DNA of 33,905 nt from an uncultured bacterium. Lineage in GTDB: Bacteria > Bacillota > Clostridia > Peptostreptococcales > Anaerovoracaceae. Shown piece by piece: positions 1-8,163 of the stretch (position 1 is its first letter; each line of letters begins with the position of its first letter). Below the pieces are notes generated by a model. It worked only from the letters and a program-made list of their open reading frames with translations, ran no database searches and was not told where the DNA came from. The stretch spans positions 1 to 33,905 of the forward strand of contig CAJMLL010000026.1 of assembly GCA_905214225.1 (NCBI GenBank). Reading direction: 5' to 3'. The position numbers were made by a program, and so were the translations under genes.

Positions 1-54
1 CACTGGTCAAAAATATTATATTTTTTCACTGTCTTCTTGACGGGGAGCAGTTCA
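1..54 (-). mobile_element. Probable end of an IS3/IS150-type insertion sequence, truncated by the window edge
   Basis: Positions 1-54 are the exact reverse complement of 33852-33905. Read leftwards from position 54 the sequence begins TGAACTGCTCCCC and continues with AAGAAGACAG, which resembles the terminal inverted repeats of IS3-family (IS150 group) elements. Identity stops exactly at this TGAACTG end, as expected for an element boundary. No transposase is visible because the element would lie outside the window. The family assignment rests on recalled IS-end consensus; the repeat itself is directly seen. Confidence 0.55.
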
Positions 55-106
55 GCGTCGGGCGGGTACCCGGGAACTTTGTTGTCGTCTGACGAATAGA
101 CAGTAA

Positions 107-149
107 AACCGGGACACAGACTGATCAACGCCTGTGTCCCGGTTTTTTT
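107..149. terminator. Bidirectional Rho-independent terminator
   Basis: A 13-bp perfect stem (AACCGGGACACAG at 107-119 with its complement at 132-144) closes a 12-nt loop. It is followed on the plus strand by a run of seven T and on the minus strand by TTTTAC. It lies about 25 bp beyond the stop of the MetA-aspartokinase gene, so it should end that minus-strand transcript. It could also stop transcription entering from the adjacent IS element. Confidence 0.85.
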
Positions 150-169
150 CTGTTATTATTATTCTGCTA

Positions 170-2446
170 TTATTCCACCGGCTTTGAAACGCAGGTGATG
201 AACTCCTGATAGACGGCGCGGATGGCGTGTTTATACTCCTCTTCATCGATGCCGACGGTGATGCTGATGCTGTCGCTGCCGTAATCAATGAAGCGGATGT
301 TGATCTTCTCCCGGGACAGCGCGTCGAACATCTTTACGCTGACTCCCGGCGCGGAAGCGATTTTTCTTCCGACTACCGCGAGCAGGGCCAGACTGCCCTT
401 TATTTCAACGGAGGATGCGCCGGTTCCTTCGCAGAGCACAGCTTTCAGGGCTTCTTCCTTGCCGCGGAGGGTTTTTTCCTCAACGACCAGTTCGACGGAA
501 TCAACGCCGGTGCTGCGTTTTTCCACCTTGATCTTCTGCTCGCTCAGAACGTTGGCGAGCCTGATCTGGAACTGCGGATCTTCATTCAGTTTCTCTTTCA
601 CGATGGAAATGACTGCATAGCCCTTCTTTCCGGAAATCCCGGAAACGTCCAGCACCTGCTTATAGTAGCTGGCCTTGCTGACGATCAGTGTGCCCGGCTC
701 TTCCGGCTCGTTGGTGCTCTTGATATTGATTGGAATGCCCTTCTTTCTGACTGGATAGACAGCATCTTCATGAAGAACTTCTGCGCCCATCAGAGACAGG
801 GATCTGAGCTCCTTATAGGTGATTACCGGAACGGCAAGCGGCTTGTCAACAATGCGCGGATCGGCCATCAGAAGTCCCGGAACATCGGTCCAGTTTTCAT
901 AGAGGTCTGCGCCGACTGCTGCCGCGACAAGGGATCCGGTGATGTCGGAACCTCCTCGGGAGAAGGTGTGTGTGACGCCGTTTGCGTAGGCTCCGTAGAA
1001 GCCCGGAATGACAGCATGCTCATGTTTTGACAGTTCTTCCCGGAGATTCTTTTCCGTCTCTTCGACATTCAGTTTTCCATCATAATTGAATACGATCATC
1101 TGCGCAGAATCGACGAAGTCATATCCCAGATAGGCAGCCATCAATTGGGCGCACAGGTATTCGCCTCTGCTCTTCAGATACTGGATTCCGGCTCCGGCCT
1201 TGAAGTTTTTCCGAATCTGCTCCACCTGGCCTTCTGCGTCAAATTCCACACCCAGGTCATCGGCGATTTTCCGGAAACGCTTTTCCACCTCTGCCATGTT
1301 ATTCACCAGAAGATGCGGTGCATCGGAACTCTGGATCAGAAGATCGGTAACCTTGGTGTCGCCGCTGAATCTTCTGCCCGGCGCGGATACGATCACGTAA
1401 CGGCGCGCCGGATCCGCATCCACGATTGCCTTGACCTTCTTAAACTGGCCTGCGTCCGCAACGGATGAACCGCCGAACTTGCAGACGGAAAGCTCTGCCT
1501 TCTGCGGCATGACCTTCTCCAGATCCTCTTCATGAATCTGATGAATATCAAACGGCGTGCTCTGGTAAACAAAGTAGTTCAGCCAGTTGGAATAGAGCAG
1601 ATTGGCGCAGGACCTCCAGCGGACAATCGGTTCTTTCGTATCATCGTCATCCGGGAAATAGTGTTCCGGAACATTCGGATTCAGACCTGCGGCCTTGTCT
1701 CTTTCATATTCTTTTTTCAATGTATCTGCGTCATATTCAGAATGTCCCATCACAAAAATCTGGCGGTCGTTCTCTGACTTTACACAGAAGACCCCGGCCT
1801 CATCAGAACTTGCAATGATTTTCAGCTCCGGAACCTTTTCGATGTCTTCTCTGTACACCGTCGTGTTTCTGGAATGCGGTACATAAAATTCATCGTCAAA
1901 TCCTCTGAACAGCATTCCCTTTTTATAGTCCAGATGGTGAAGATAAACGCCAGACAGCTTTTCATCCAGAACGTGTTTCTGAATGCCGTAGTGGTAATAC
2001 AGACCGGCCTGCGCGCCCCAGCAGATGTGGAAGGTGCAGTGAACGTGCGTCTTGGTCCACTCCATGATTTCACAGAGCTCATCCCAGTAATCCACCTCTT
2101 CAAACGGCATCAATTCAATCGGAGCGCCCGTAATGATCATTCCATCGTAATACTGGTCTTTTACTTCATTAAATGTCTTATAAAAGGCGAGCATGTGCTC
2201 CTGGCTCGTCACATGGGTATGATGGGTCGTCGTCTGCAGAAGATCCAGCTCAATCTGCAGGGGCGTATTTCCCAGAAGCCTGGTAAGCTGCGTCTCCGTT
2301 TCTATTTTCTTCGGCATCAGATTCAGAAGGATGATATGCAGCGGACGGATGTCCTGCGTCATCGCACGGGAATCCGTCATGACGAACACGTTTTCCCGCG
2401 TCAGCGCTTCTACAGCTGGTAAATTATTCGGTACTTTAATCGGCAT
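170..2446 (-). CDS. metAA: Bifunctional MetA-type homoserine O-acetyltransferase / aspartokinase fusion
   Basis: A single 758-aa ORF joins two enzymes of the aspartate family. Residues 1 to about 305 are a complete homoserine transacylase: catalytic Cys142 in HICWGAQA, and His235 and Glu237 in GHSEYD, match standard MetA numbering. Residue 111 is Glu (GAPIE), which in this family is associated with acetyl-CoA rather than succinyl-CoA use. After a short linker (about 306-317), residues 318-758 form an aspartokinase with KFGGSS (323-328), the SRGGSD loop, the [10 protein letters not shown] segment and two C-terminal ACT-type regulatory regions. It would therefore catalyse aspartate phosphorylation (first step to Lys, Thr and Met) and homoserine acetylation (first committed step to Met). 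The ATG follows AGGAGG at good spacing. No frame break is visible at the junction. Each half looks full length and keeps its catalytic motifs. The fusion is directly seen; substrate choice and feedback control are inferred. Confidence 0.93.
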   Translation of the reverse strand: MPIKVPNNLPAVEALTRENVFVMTDSRAMTQDIRPLHIILLNLMPKKIETETQLTRLLGNTPLQIELDLLQTTTHHTHVTSQEHMLAFYKTFNEVKDQYYDGMIITGAPIELMPFEEVDYWDELCEIMEWTKTHVHCTFHICWGAQAGLYYHYGIQKHVLDEKLSGVYLHHLDYKKGMLFRGFDDEFYVPHSRNTTVYREDIEKVPELKIIASSDEAGVFCVKSENDRQIFVMGHSEYDADTLKKEYERDKAAGLNPNVPEHYFPDDDDTKEPIVRWRSCANLLYSNWLNYFVYQSTPFDIHQIHEEDLEKVMPQKAELSVCKFGGSSVADAGQFKKVKAIVDADPARRYVIVSAPGRRFSGDTKVTDLLIQSSDAPHLLVNNMAEVEKRFRKIADDLGVEFDAEGQVEQIRKNFKAGAGIQYLKSRGEYLCAQLMAAYLGYDFVDSAQMIVFNYDGKLNVEETEKNLREELSKHEHAVIPGFYGAYANGVTHTFSRGGSDITGSLVAAAVGADLYENWTDVPGLLMADPRIVDKPLAVPVITYKELRSLSLMGAEVLHEDAVYPVRKKGIPINIKSTNEPEEPGTLIVSKASYYKQVLDVSGISGKKGYAVISIVKEKLNEDPQFQIRLANVLSEQKIKVEKRSTGVDSVELVVEEKTLRGKEEALKAVLCEGTGASSVEIKGSLALLAVVGRKIASAPGVSVKMFDALSREKINIRFIDYGSDSISITVGIDEEEYKHAIRAVYQEFITCVSKPVE

Positions 2447-2500
2447 TGTCTTCCTCCTGCATCCTGCCTTTTCCGGCAGAAATTTTCTACTCCTGTAATT

Positions 2501-2620
2501 TCAGCGGACAATAACCTGCACGGACCGGACTGCGTCCATGGCCCGCGTTACTGTCCCGATGCGGCGCAGCAGCTGAGAATATTCTTTCCCATCTGCCGCT
2601 TCCGCGTATTTAATGTACAT
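2501..2620 (-). CDS. Possible 39-codon leader ORF upstream of the MetA-aspartokinase gene
   Basis: An ATG-initiated 39-aa frame (begins MYIKYAEAADGKEY, ends VQVIVR) fills most of the leader of the fusion gene and stops about 55 bp before its ATG. There is no Shine-Dalgarno sequence, and the ATG lies only 6 bp after a TATAAT box, so it would be leaderless if that promoter is used. No homolog is recognised and no run of Met, Thr or Lys codons suggests classical attenuation. It may be a chance frame. Confidence 0.22.
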   Translation of the reverse strand: MYIKYAEAADGKEYSQLLRRIGTVTRAMDAVRSVQVIVR

Positions 2621-2626
2621 GAACTA

Positions 2627-2655
2627 ATTATACACCAATTTTTTCAACTATGAAA
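2627..2655 (-). promoter_or_regulatory. Candidate promoter for the MetA-aspartokinase gene
   Basis: A perfect -10 box TATAAT (2627-2632) lies about 180 bp upstream of the start codon. At 17-bp spacing the -35 position holds TTTCAT, a weak match. The resulting leader carries a CTGCC/GGCAG hairpin just before the ribosome binding site. I saw no recognisable SAM, lysine or T-box motif. Confidence 0.4.
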
Positions 2656-2662
2656 CAAGATT

Positions 2663-2678
2663 GACGGACAAATCCGTC
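2663..2678. terminator. Weak hairpin after sbcC
   Basis: GACGGA and TCCGTC form a 6-bp perfect stem with a CAAA loop about 40 bp beyond the sbcC stop. On the minus strand it is followed by AATCTTG, and on the plus strand by TTTCT. The lack of a clear U-run for sbcC makes it a weak candidate. Confidence 0.3.
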
Positions 2679-2718
2679 TTTCTCCGCCTGCCTGCGCCGG
2701 AAGGGAAAGCTCCGCAGC

Positions 2719-5550
2719 CTATCCCAGCACAATCTCCGCCTGACTTCCCGTCCTGGTCTTCGTCACGACAATCTGCTTGTCAATCTGATCCGCCAGCTGC
2801 TGCACATGGGAAATGATCCCGACGATCCGGTCGCTCTCTGCCAGTGACTGCAGAGCTTTCAGCGCCTGCTGCAGACTTTCGTCATCCAGAGACCCGAATC
2901 CCTCATCGACGAACATCGATTCCAGACGGATTCCGCCAGACGCCGACTGAATCTCATCACTGAGCCCGAGCGCCAGCGACAGAGACGCCATAAACTTTTC
3001 TCCTCCCGACAGGGTATTTACACTGCGGATGCTTCCGTTGAAATGATCCAGCACATCCAGATCCAGCCCGCTCTGCGACCTGGCATTATCCGCGTGCTTT
3101 CTCCGTTTCAGTTCATACTGATTTTCCGTCATGATCAGAAGACGCCGATTGGCTTTCTGCAGAATCCGGTCAAAATAGTGCATCTGCACATAGGTTTCCA
3201 GCTGGACTTTTTCCTTCCCGTTCAGATTTCCATTCACCGTATCCGAAAGATTCTGCAGATCCGACAGCTTCTGCTCCTCCTCTTCCAGCTTTCCCCCGCG
3301 GGACTGAATCTCCGCACAGGCCTTCCGGTTATCCTCCAGACGGTGGAAGAGATTTCCGTAGACATCTCTGAGCTTCTTCTGCTGCCCTGCCGCCTCCTGC
3401 TCCTGCATCTTCAGCTGCTTCAGATCCAGAAGCGGACTCTCCTGAAGCTCCTTTTCCAGCTGCTGCATCCGGCTTTTTATCTTCAGAAGAGCATCCTTCT
3501 TCTCCTGCAGCGCCTTCTGCGCACTTTCCATCGCAAGGTCCAGCTCCTGCTTCTGCTTTCTGAGCTTCTCCGCAGCCGCCTTCGCCTCATCACCGGATTT
3601 ATAGGGAAGACTGGCCTGCATCTGGTCAATCTGCGCCCGCAGATTCTTTCCGTCCGAGGCCAGCGCAGCAAGCTTTCTCTCCAGTACGGTCTGTGCATCC
3701 CCGTCCTGACGCTCTTTCTGTTCCAGTTCCGGGATTTCCTTTTCCAACTGCTGCTTTTCCTTCAGCTGGGCCTGAAGTTCTTCCCTTTCCTTTTTCCGCG
3801 TCTCCTGCTGCGAGGACAAAAGCTGATTCTGCAAGGTAAATGCCTGTTTCCAGCCTCCTGCGTCCCCGTTTTCCAATGCTCCGCACAGGGCGTCCGGATC
3901 CTTGGCCAGCTGCATTTTGTCTAATGAAAGAAGCATTCCCTTCCCGCATTCTGCGGAAATTCTGCCGGAAAGATCCCTGCAGATCTGTTTCAATGTGGAA
4001 GATTCCTGTTTTGACTTCATCGCTGCATCATATCGGATTTTCTCTTCCTGGTCAGCGGCCTTTTTCAGGCGCTCGACTTCGGCCTGGTCCACGGCGTGTT
4101 CGCTCAGCACAGCAGGATGCGGATGGTCCAGGGATCCGCAGACCGGGCAGGGCTCGTTCTCCTTAAGGGATGAAGCCAGAATTCCCGCCTGCTCCATGAG
4201 GTAGGCACGGTCTGCGCGGACAGATTTCTGCCTGGCCTCTTCCGCCTTTTTGTCGGCAGTGAGAAACTGCTCTTTTGCAGCATCAGATCTTTTCTTTACA
4301 TCCTGAAGCTGATCCAAGCCCTTCAGGATTTCTGTGATTCTGCCGCTCTGCTGGCTCATGCTTTCTGTCCGGGACCTGCTCTGTTCCAGTTTTTCCGCCG
4401 CATTGGACACGGTCATCAGGCGCTCTTTCTTTTTCTGGATGAGCTCCCGGCTCCCCTTCTGGTCCGCCCTGATTTTCTGAAGGGATTTCCGCTCCTTTTT
4501 ATACTGCTCACGGAGGTCATCGCACTTCAACTTTTTTTCTTCCAGCTGCGGATAGTCGGAAAGACGCGCTTCGATACTGCCGGCCTGCTGAAGAAGATCC
4601 GCACCTTTTCCTGCGGCTTCCTTCTGCTTCCGGAAGTTATCTTCCAGCCTTTCCGCTTCTTTTTCCGCCTGCTGTGATGCGCGGCGGGACTCTTCCAGTT
4701 CCCGCTGTTTTCCGGCAGCATCCCGGGCTGCTGTGAGCTTCTGACGGATTTTCTGAAGCGCGGATTCCGTCTGTTCCTGCTCCTTCTGGTTTTTCGCGAT
4801 TCTGGCTTCATCCTCCTGAATCAGAAGCTCTGCAAAATGAATCACTTCTTCTGTCATGCAGTTTCCCTCGTGAATCTGTGCAATCTTGTCCTGATATTCC
4901 GCGGGACCCTGCAGCATATTGCTGGAGAAACTGATTCTCTCCCTCAGCTGACGGCAGATGACGTTCTGTTTGGAAGCGGCACTCTTTACCATCTGCTGAA
5001 ACTGCTCATAGGGACGGGTGCCGAATACCCTTCTGAAAATGCTGATTCTCTCCGGGGTCGGCGCAAGGAGAAGTTTTTGGAAATCTCCCTGGGCGATCAT
5101 GGCAATCTGGGTGAACTGATTCCGGTCGATCCCCATGATTTCCTGAAGTTCACGGTCCACGTCCTTCAATTTTGCGGTTACGCGGCCGTTCGGGTAATGC
5201 AGCTCCGCTTCCGGCTTCTGGATCGTGGTTCCGCCTCCGCGTTTTGCCGCGCGGACATACTGCGGATTCCTCTTGACCAGATATTTTTTGCCGCCATAGG
5301 AAAATTCCAGCTCTACATAAGTCGGAGTGTCAGCATCGGCGTACTTGGAGCGGAATTCATCGGTTTTTCTGCTGTCCCCGCTGGCTTCTCCGTAAAGCGC
5401 ATAGGTGATGGCATCGAAAATCGTCGTCTTGCCGGCACCGGTGTCTCCGGAGATCAGGTAGAGACCGCCCTTTCCCAGAGATTCCATGTCCAATTCTGTT
5501 TTTCCCGCATATGGTCCGAATGCGGACATCGTCAGTTTCAGCGGTCTCAT
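2719..5550 (-). CDS. sbcC: SbcC, ATPase subunit of the SbcCD (Rad50-Mre11-like) nuclease
   Basis: 943 aa, slightly short for the family. Walker A GDTGAGKTT is at residues 35-43, a long coiled coil fills the middle, the zinc-hook CPVC is at 468-471, the ABC signature LSGGEK is at about 847-852 and Walker B FVDEGFGSLDD at about 878-889. This is the expected Rad50/SMC-like architecture. With SbcD it opens and degrades hairpins and processes double-strand ends. Its ATG overlaps the SbcD stop (ATGA), so the two are translationally coupled. The coiled-coil coding region is rich in Glu, Gln and Lys codons, which produces long but spurious frames on the other strand. Confidence 0.97.
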   Translation of the reverse strand: MRPLKLTMSAFGPYAGKTELDMESLGKGGLYLISGDTGAGKTTIFDAITYALYGEASGDSRKTDEFRSKYADADTPTYVELEFSYGGKKYLVKRNPQYVRAAKRGGGTTIQKPEAELHYPNGRVTAKLKDVDRELQEIMGIDRNQFTQIAMIAQGDFQKLLLAPTPERISIFRRVFGTRPYEQFQQMVKSAASKQNVICRQLRERISFSSNMLQGPAEYQDKIAQIHEGNCMTEEVIHFAELLIQEDEARIAKNQKEQEQTESALQKIRQKLTAARDAAGKQRELEESRRASQQAEKEAERLEDNFRKQKEAAGKGADLLQQAGSIEARLSDYPQLEEKKLKCDDLREQYKKERKSLQKIRADQKGSRELIQKKKERLMTVSNAAEKLEQSRSRTESMSQQSGRITEILKGLDQLQDVKKRSDAAKEQFLTADKKAEEARQKSVRADRAYLMEQAGILASSLKENEPCPVCGSLDHPHPAVLSEHAVDQAEVERLKKAADQEEKIRYDAAMKSKQESSTLKQICRDLSGRISAECGKGMLLSLDKMQLAKDPDALCGALENGDAGGWKQAFTLQNQLLSSQQETRKKEREELQAQLKEKQQLEKEIPELEQKERQDGDAQTVLERKLAALASDGKNLRAQIDQMQASLPYKSGDEAKAAAEKLRKQKQELDLAMESAQKALQEKKDALLKIKSRMQQLEKELQESPLLDLKQLKMQEQEAAGQQKKLRDVYGNLFHRLEDNRKACAEIQSRGGKLEEEEQKLSDLQNLSDTVNGNLNGKEKVQLETYVQMHYFDRILQKANRRLLIMTENQYELKRRKHADNARSQSGLDLDVLDHFNGSIRSVNTLSGGEKFMASLSLALGLSDEIQSASGGIRLESMFVDEGFGSLDDESLQQALKALQSLAESDRIVGIISHVQQLADQIDKQIVVTKTRTGSQAEIVLG

Positions 5551-6701
5551 GCCTCTTCACCTCCAAAAACTTTTTCCATGCACTGCTCAGCAATTATCTT
5601 CTGCCGTTCGTTCATGTCCTGATTATTCTGCAGCTTGTAGAAATCCTCCAGCAGCTTCTCCGGCGGCTTCTTCTCCGAAGTTTCCTCTCCGGAAATCTCC
5701 TGCTGGCTGCGTGTCCTGGCGTTATCATAGTCCAGCCGCATCAGAAGCGGATAGATCAGCCGCAGCTTTCCCAGCGCATCCGGAATGTCGTCTTCGTCCG
5801 TCAGCGTGACCCGGACATAGCAGGACTGCAGATTCTCCCGCTCGTAGAATGACTTCTCCGTCACTTCTTCATAAGTTCCCCGGATCTCCTTCAGATCATG
5901 CAGCGGAGACAAAGGATGAAGCTGCAAGGAGATATGTCCCTTTTCTTTCAGCTCCACGATCGGGACCGACTTCTCTTTATCGGCCTCGGAAAAGGAGTAT
6001 TTCAGAGGTGACCCGCTGTAACGTATGTATTCGCCTCTGGCCTTCTGGGGACGGTGAATATGACCCAGCGCCGTGTAATCAAAACTCCCGAAATGGTCCG
6101 CCTCCACATGATCGATTCCGCCGACAGAAAGGTCTTCCGAATCCGAAGTTTTCGCACCGGTGATGAACTGGTGGGTGAGCAGAACGTTTCTTTTTCCCGG
6201 ATCCACAGGAAGGCGGCCGATCACATAAGCAAGTGCCTGGTCATAGCTCTTTACCTGTTCTCTCTCCTCCTCATCTTCGATGAAACGGCGGACATGCACC
6301 GGCTTCAGAAAGGGCAGCAGCCAGAAATCCACTTCCCCATAGTCATCCTTCAGGGTCACTGGGGAAATATGGCCGTTATAGACGGGAGAAATGTGTACGC
6401 CGCTTCTGTCCAGAAGACGCGAAGCGAAGGCCAGACGCTCCGCAGAGTCGTGGTTTCCGCTGATGATCAGCACTTCCTTTCCCATCTCTGAAAGACGGTC
6501 CAGAAAGTCGTCAAAAATCGTCACCGCTTCTGCAGGCGGAACGGGTTTATCGTAAACATCTCCTGAAATCAGGACGGCATCGGCCTCTTCCTGCCTGATT
6601 ATTCCGATGATTTCATCCAAAATATAGCGCTGGTCTTCCATCATGGAAAATCCGTTGACCTGTTTTCCCAGATGAAGATCAGCCAGATGTGCCAGTTTCA
6701 T
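5547..6701 (-). CDS. sbcD: SbcD, metallophosphoesterase nuclease subunit
   Basis: 384 aa with the calcineurin-like phosphoesterase motifs in order: HLADLHLG at the N-terminus, ISGDVYD, SGNHDS, LTHQF and LGHIHRPQ. These coordinate the two-metal centre of Mre11/SbcD nucleases. The ATG is preceded by GGAGAAGAGT and overlaps the stop of the GIY-YIG gene by 4 bp. Its own stop overlaps the sbcC start. It acts in the cytoplasm as a complex with SbcC in double-strand-break and hairpin processing. Confidence 0.97.
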   Translation of the reverse strand: MKLAHLADLHLGKQVNGFSMMEDQRYILDEIIGIIRQEEADAVLISGDVYDKPVPPAEAVTIFDDFLDRLSEMGKEVLIISGNHDSAERLAFASRLLDRSGVHISPVYNGHISPVTLKDDYGEVDFWLLPFLKPVHVRRFIEDEEEREQVKSYDQALAYVIGRLPVDPGKRNVLLTHQFITGAKTSDSEDLSVGGIDHVEADHFGSFDYTALGHIHRPQKARGEYIRYSGSPLKYSFSEADKEKSVPIVELKEKGHISLQLHPLSPLHDLKEIRGTYEEVTEKSFYERENLQSCYVRVTLTDEDDIPDALGKLRLIYPLLMRLDYDNARTRSQQEISGEETSEKKPPEKLLEDFYKLQNNQDMNERQKIIAEQCMEKVFGGEEA

Positions 6702-7039
6702 ACTCTTCTCCGTTTCTTTCTGATGACTGTGTCCGCGCCGGACCGGGAAGCGTCTGTTCCGGCTTCCTCAAGGATTTTTTCCAGATCCTCAGCGGTGATG
6801 GAATGCACGAGTTCATCCTTTTCTTCGCGGGAAAGCTTCTTGATCTCCGGCTCACGGATCCTAGCCTCATGGGGATCATCAAAAACTTCCGCATAAACAA
6901 GCTGCACCGGAAGATGGGAGCGGGTGTATTTCCCGCCCTTTCCCTTCTGGTGCATATGAATCCGGCGGACCAGATTGTTGGTCCAGCCTGTATAATAGGA
7001 CCCGTCGCCGCAGCGCAGCATGTAGGTATAATTCTTCAT
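6698..7039 (-). CDS. GIY-YIG nuclease-domain protein (UPF0213/YhbQ-like)
   Basis: 113 aa beginning MKNYTYMLRCGDGSYYTGWT, which holds the YTYML...YYTGWT form of the GIY-YIG motif, followed by NNLVRRIHMH and the family-typical IKKLSREEK segment. About 30 residues of basic C-terminal tail (ending RKKRRRV) extend past the core. The internal ATG at 7039 was chosen because GGGCCCGGAAA precedes it and the homologous domain begins there. It sits 11 bp after the CobW-like gene and overlaps sbcD by 4 bp, so it is cotranscribed with sbcDC. Small GIY-YIG proteins of this type are poorly characterised; a DNA repair or structure-specific nuclease role is suggested only by its neighbours. Confidence 0.85.
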   Translation of the reverse strand: MKNYTYMLRCGDGSYYTGWTNNLVRRIHMHQKGKGGKYTRSHLPVQLVYAEVFDDPHEARIREPEIKKLSREEKDELVHSITAEDLEKILEEAGTDASRSGADTVIRKKRRRV

Positions 7040-7050
7040 TTTCCGGGCCC

Positions 7051-8022
7051 CTAGAATGTGGCAACTTCCGGATCGGTCGGCTCGCACGGCGCCAGAGTGT
7101 GCACGTAGAGCACTGGTCCTTCTTCCTGATAAATCGGTGTGTACTCGTTCTTTACCGTGAAACGGACCTTAACCCACTCGCCGTTTTTCAGATTCTGCGC
7201 CTCGTCGGTCCACTGGCAGAGCAGGCCGGCAAACTGGATATCCTGCACGCAGCAGGTCATGACGTGGCGGCCGAAGACAAACTGGTTTTTCGCCAGGCCT
7301 TCACCGACGGCAGCTCTTCCCTTGACACGGAATTCTTTGCCCTCGTACTTCTCCGGATGATCGTTCACATCGCGGTACCACTCAGCGAACCAGTCGTCCT
7401 CGATGTTGATGCGGTCCTGAGAAAGATCATAAGGCAGAGGATCCTCCAGATTATCCATGATGACATCATCCGGTCCGAACTCGTAAAGGATCTGGGATTT
7501 TCTGTTGGCCACGCGCACGATCTTGTGGGCCTGCTTCTGGAAATCCTCAAAATTGTCATCTCTGACGCAGCGGTTGAACACGACGAGTTCTGCGCTCTTC
7601 AGCTTATCGAATGTCTGCTGGCGCATGTTCTGATTGAACATCAGGAAGGTCCGCGCATCGCAGAAGGTCATTTCCTGGTAGGCAATCCAGGCTTCTGGCA
7701 TATTCTGATAGAAGGAATCCAGTCCCCACATGCCATTGTATTCCACCACTACGCGCTCGGCCCTGTGTTTCTTCAGAAGCTCGTCCAGATGCTCAGGAGT
7801 CAGATCTGATTCCTGCTCAACCTTCTCGATGTAGACGTTCGGGCCGTAGAATTTAGCCGGATGCAGCTCAACTTCTCCCTCTTCACAGAGAAGCAGCAGC
7901 GTGCGGTCCTCATTGCTGTTGAAATCCTCGCCTTCCATCGCGTCCTGAATAAATGTCGTCTTGCCGGATCCTAAAAATCCGGTAAACAGATATACCGGTA
8001 CTTCTTTCATTTCCTGCGGCAT
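7051..8022 (-). CDS. CobW/COG0523-like GTPase fused to a DUF1980/TIGR03943-like C-terminal domain
   Basis: 323 aa. The N-terminal part is a COG0523 P-loop GTPase: Walker A GFLGSGKTTF at about 14-23, a CEEGEVE segment where CobW proteins have ENEFGE, and VVEYNGMWGLDS where they have IEPSGVGKLSD. The usual metal-binding GCxCC motif is absent. From about residue 215 the protein changes to a domain with EGKEFRVKGRA, FVFGRHVMTCCVQDIQFAGLL and NGEWVKVRFTV, resembling the second subunit (DUF1980/TIGR03943, YcgQ-like) of a permease pair often found with zinc-regulated CobW genes. The ATG at 8022 has GGAGGAAAGC before it, better than the TTG at 8034. A metal-trafficking role is inferred; the metal is not shown. 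Confidence 0.8.
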   Translation of the reverse strand: MPQEMKEVPVYLFTGFLGSGKTTFIQDAMEGEDFNSNEDRTLLLLCEEGEVELHPAKFYGPNVYIEKVEQESDLTPEHLDELLKKHRAERVVVEYNGMWGLDSFYQNMPEAWIAYQEMTFCDARTFLMFNQNMRQQTFDKLKSAELVVFNRCVRDDNFEDFQKQAHKIVRVANRKSQILYEFGPDDVIMDNLEDPLPYDLSQDRINIEDDWFAEWYRDVNDHPEKYEGKEFRVKGRAAVGEGLAKNQFVFGRHVMTCCVQDIQFAGLLCQWTDEAQNLKNGEWVKVRFTVKNEYTPIYQEEGPVLYVHTLAPCEPTDPEVATF

Positions 8023-8082
8023 GCTTTCCTCCAATCTATTTCTGCAAATGCCATCTGCGTGCCTGTCCCTGTGAATAAAGCA

Positions 8083-8147
8083 GCAGGCTGCCGGATACCG
8101 CGCTGGAAAGCACGGTTCCTCCCCTTCATCCGGGTTCTGCAGCCTGC
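8083..8147 (-). other. Intercistronic stem-loop between the two CobW-like genes
   Basis: GCAGGCTGC (8083-8091) pairs with GCAGCCTGC (8139-8147). Further pairing inside includes CCGGAT with ATCCGG and ACCG...CGGT. It starts just past the upstream GTPase stop and ends about 60 bp before the next start codon. On the minus strand it is followed by TGCTTTATTC, only partly U-rich, so it may be a weak terminator, a processing site or an RNA-stabilising structure. Confidence 0.45.
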
Positions 8148-8163
8148 CTCTTCTTCCGGCCGT

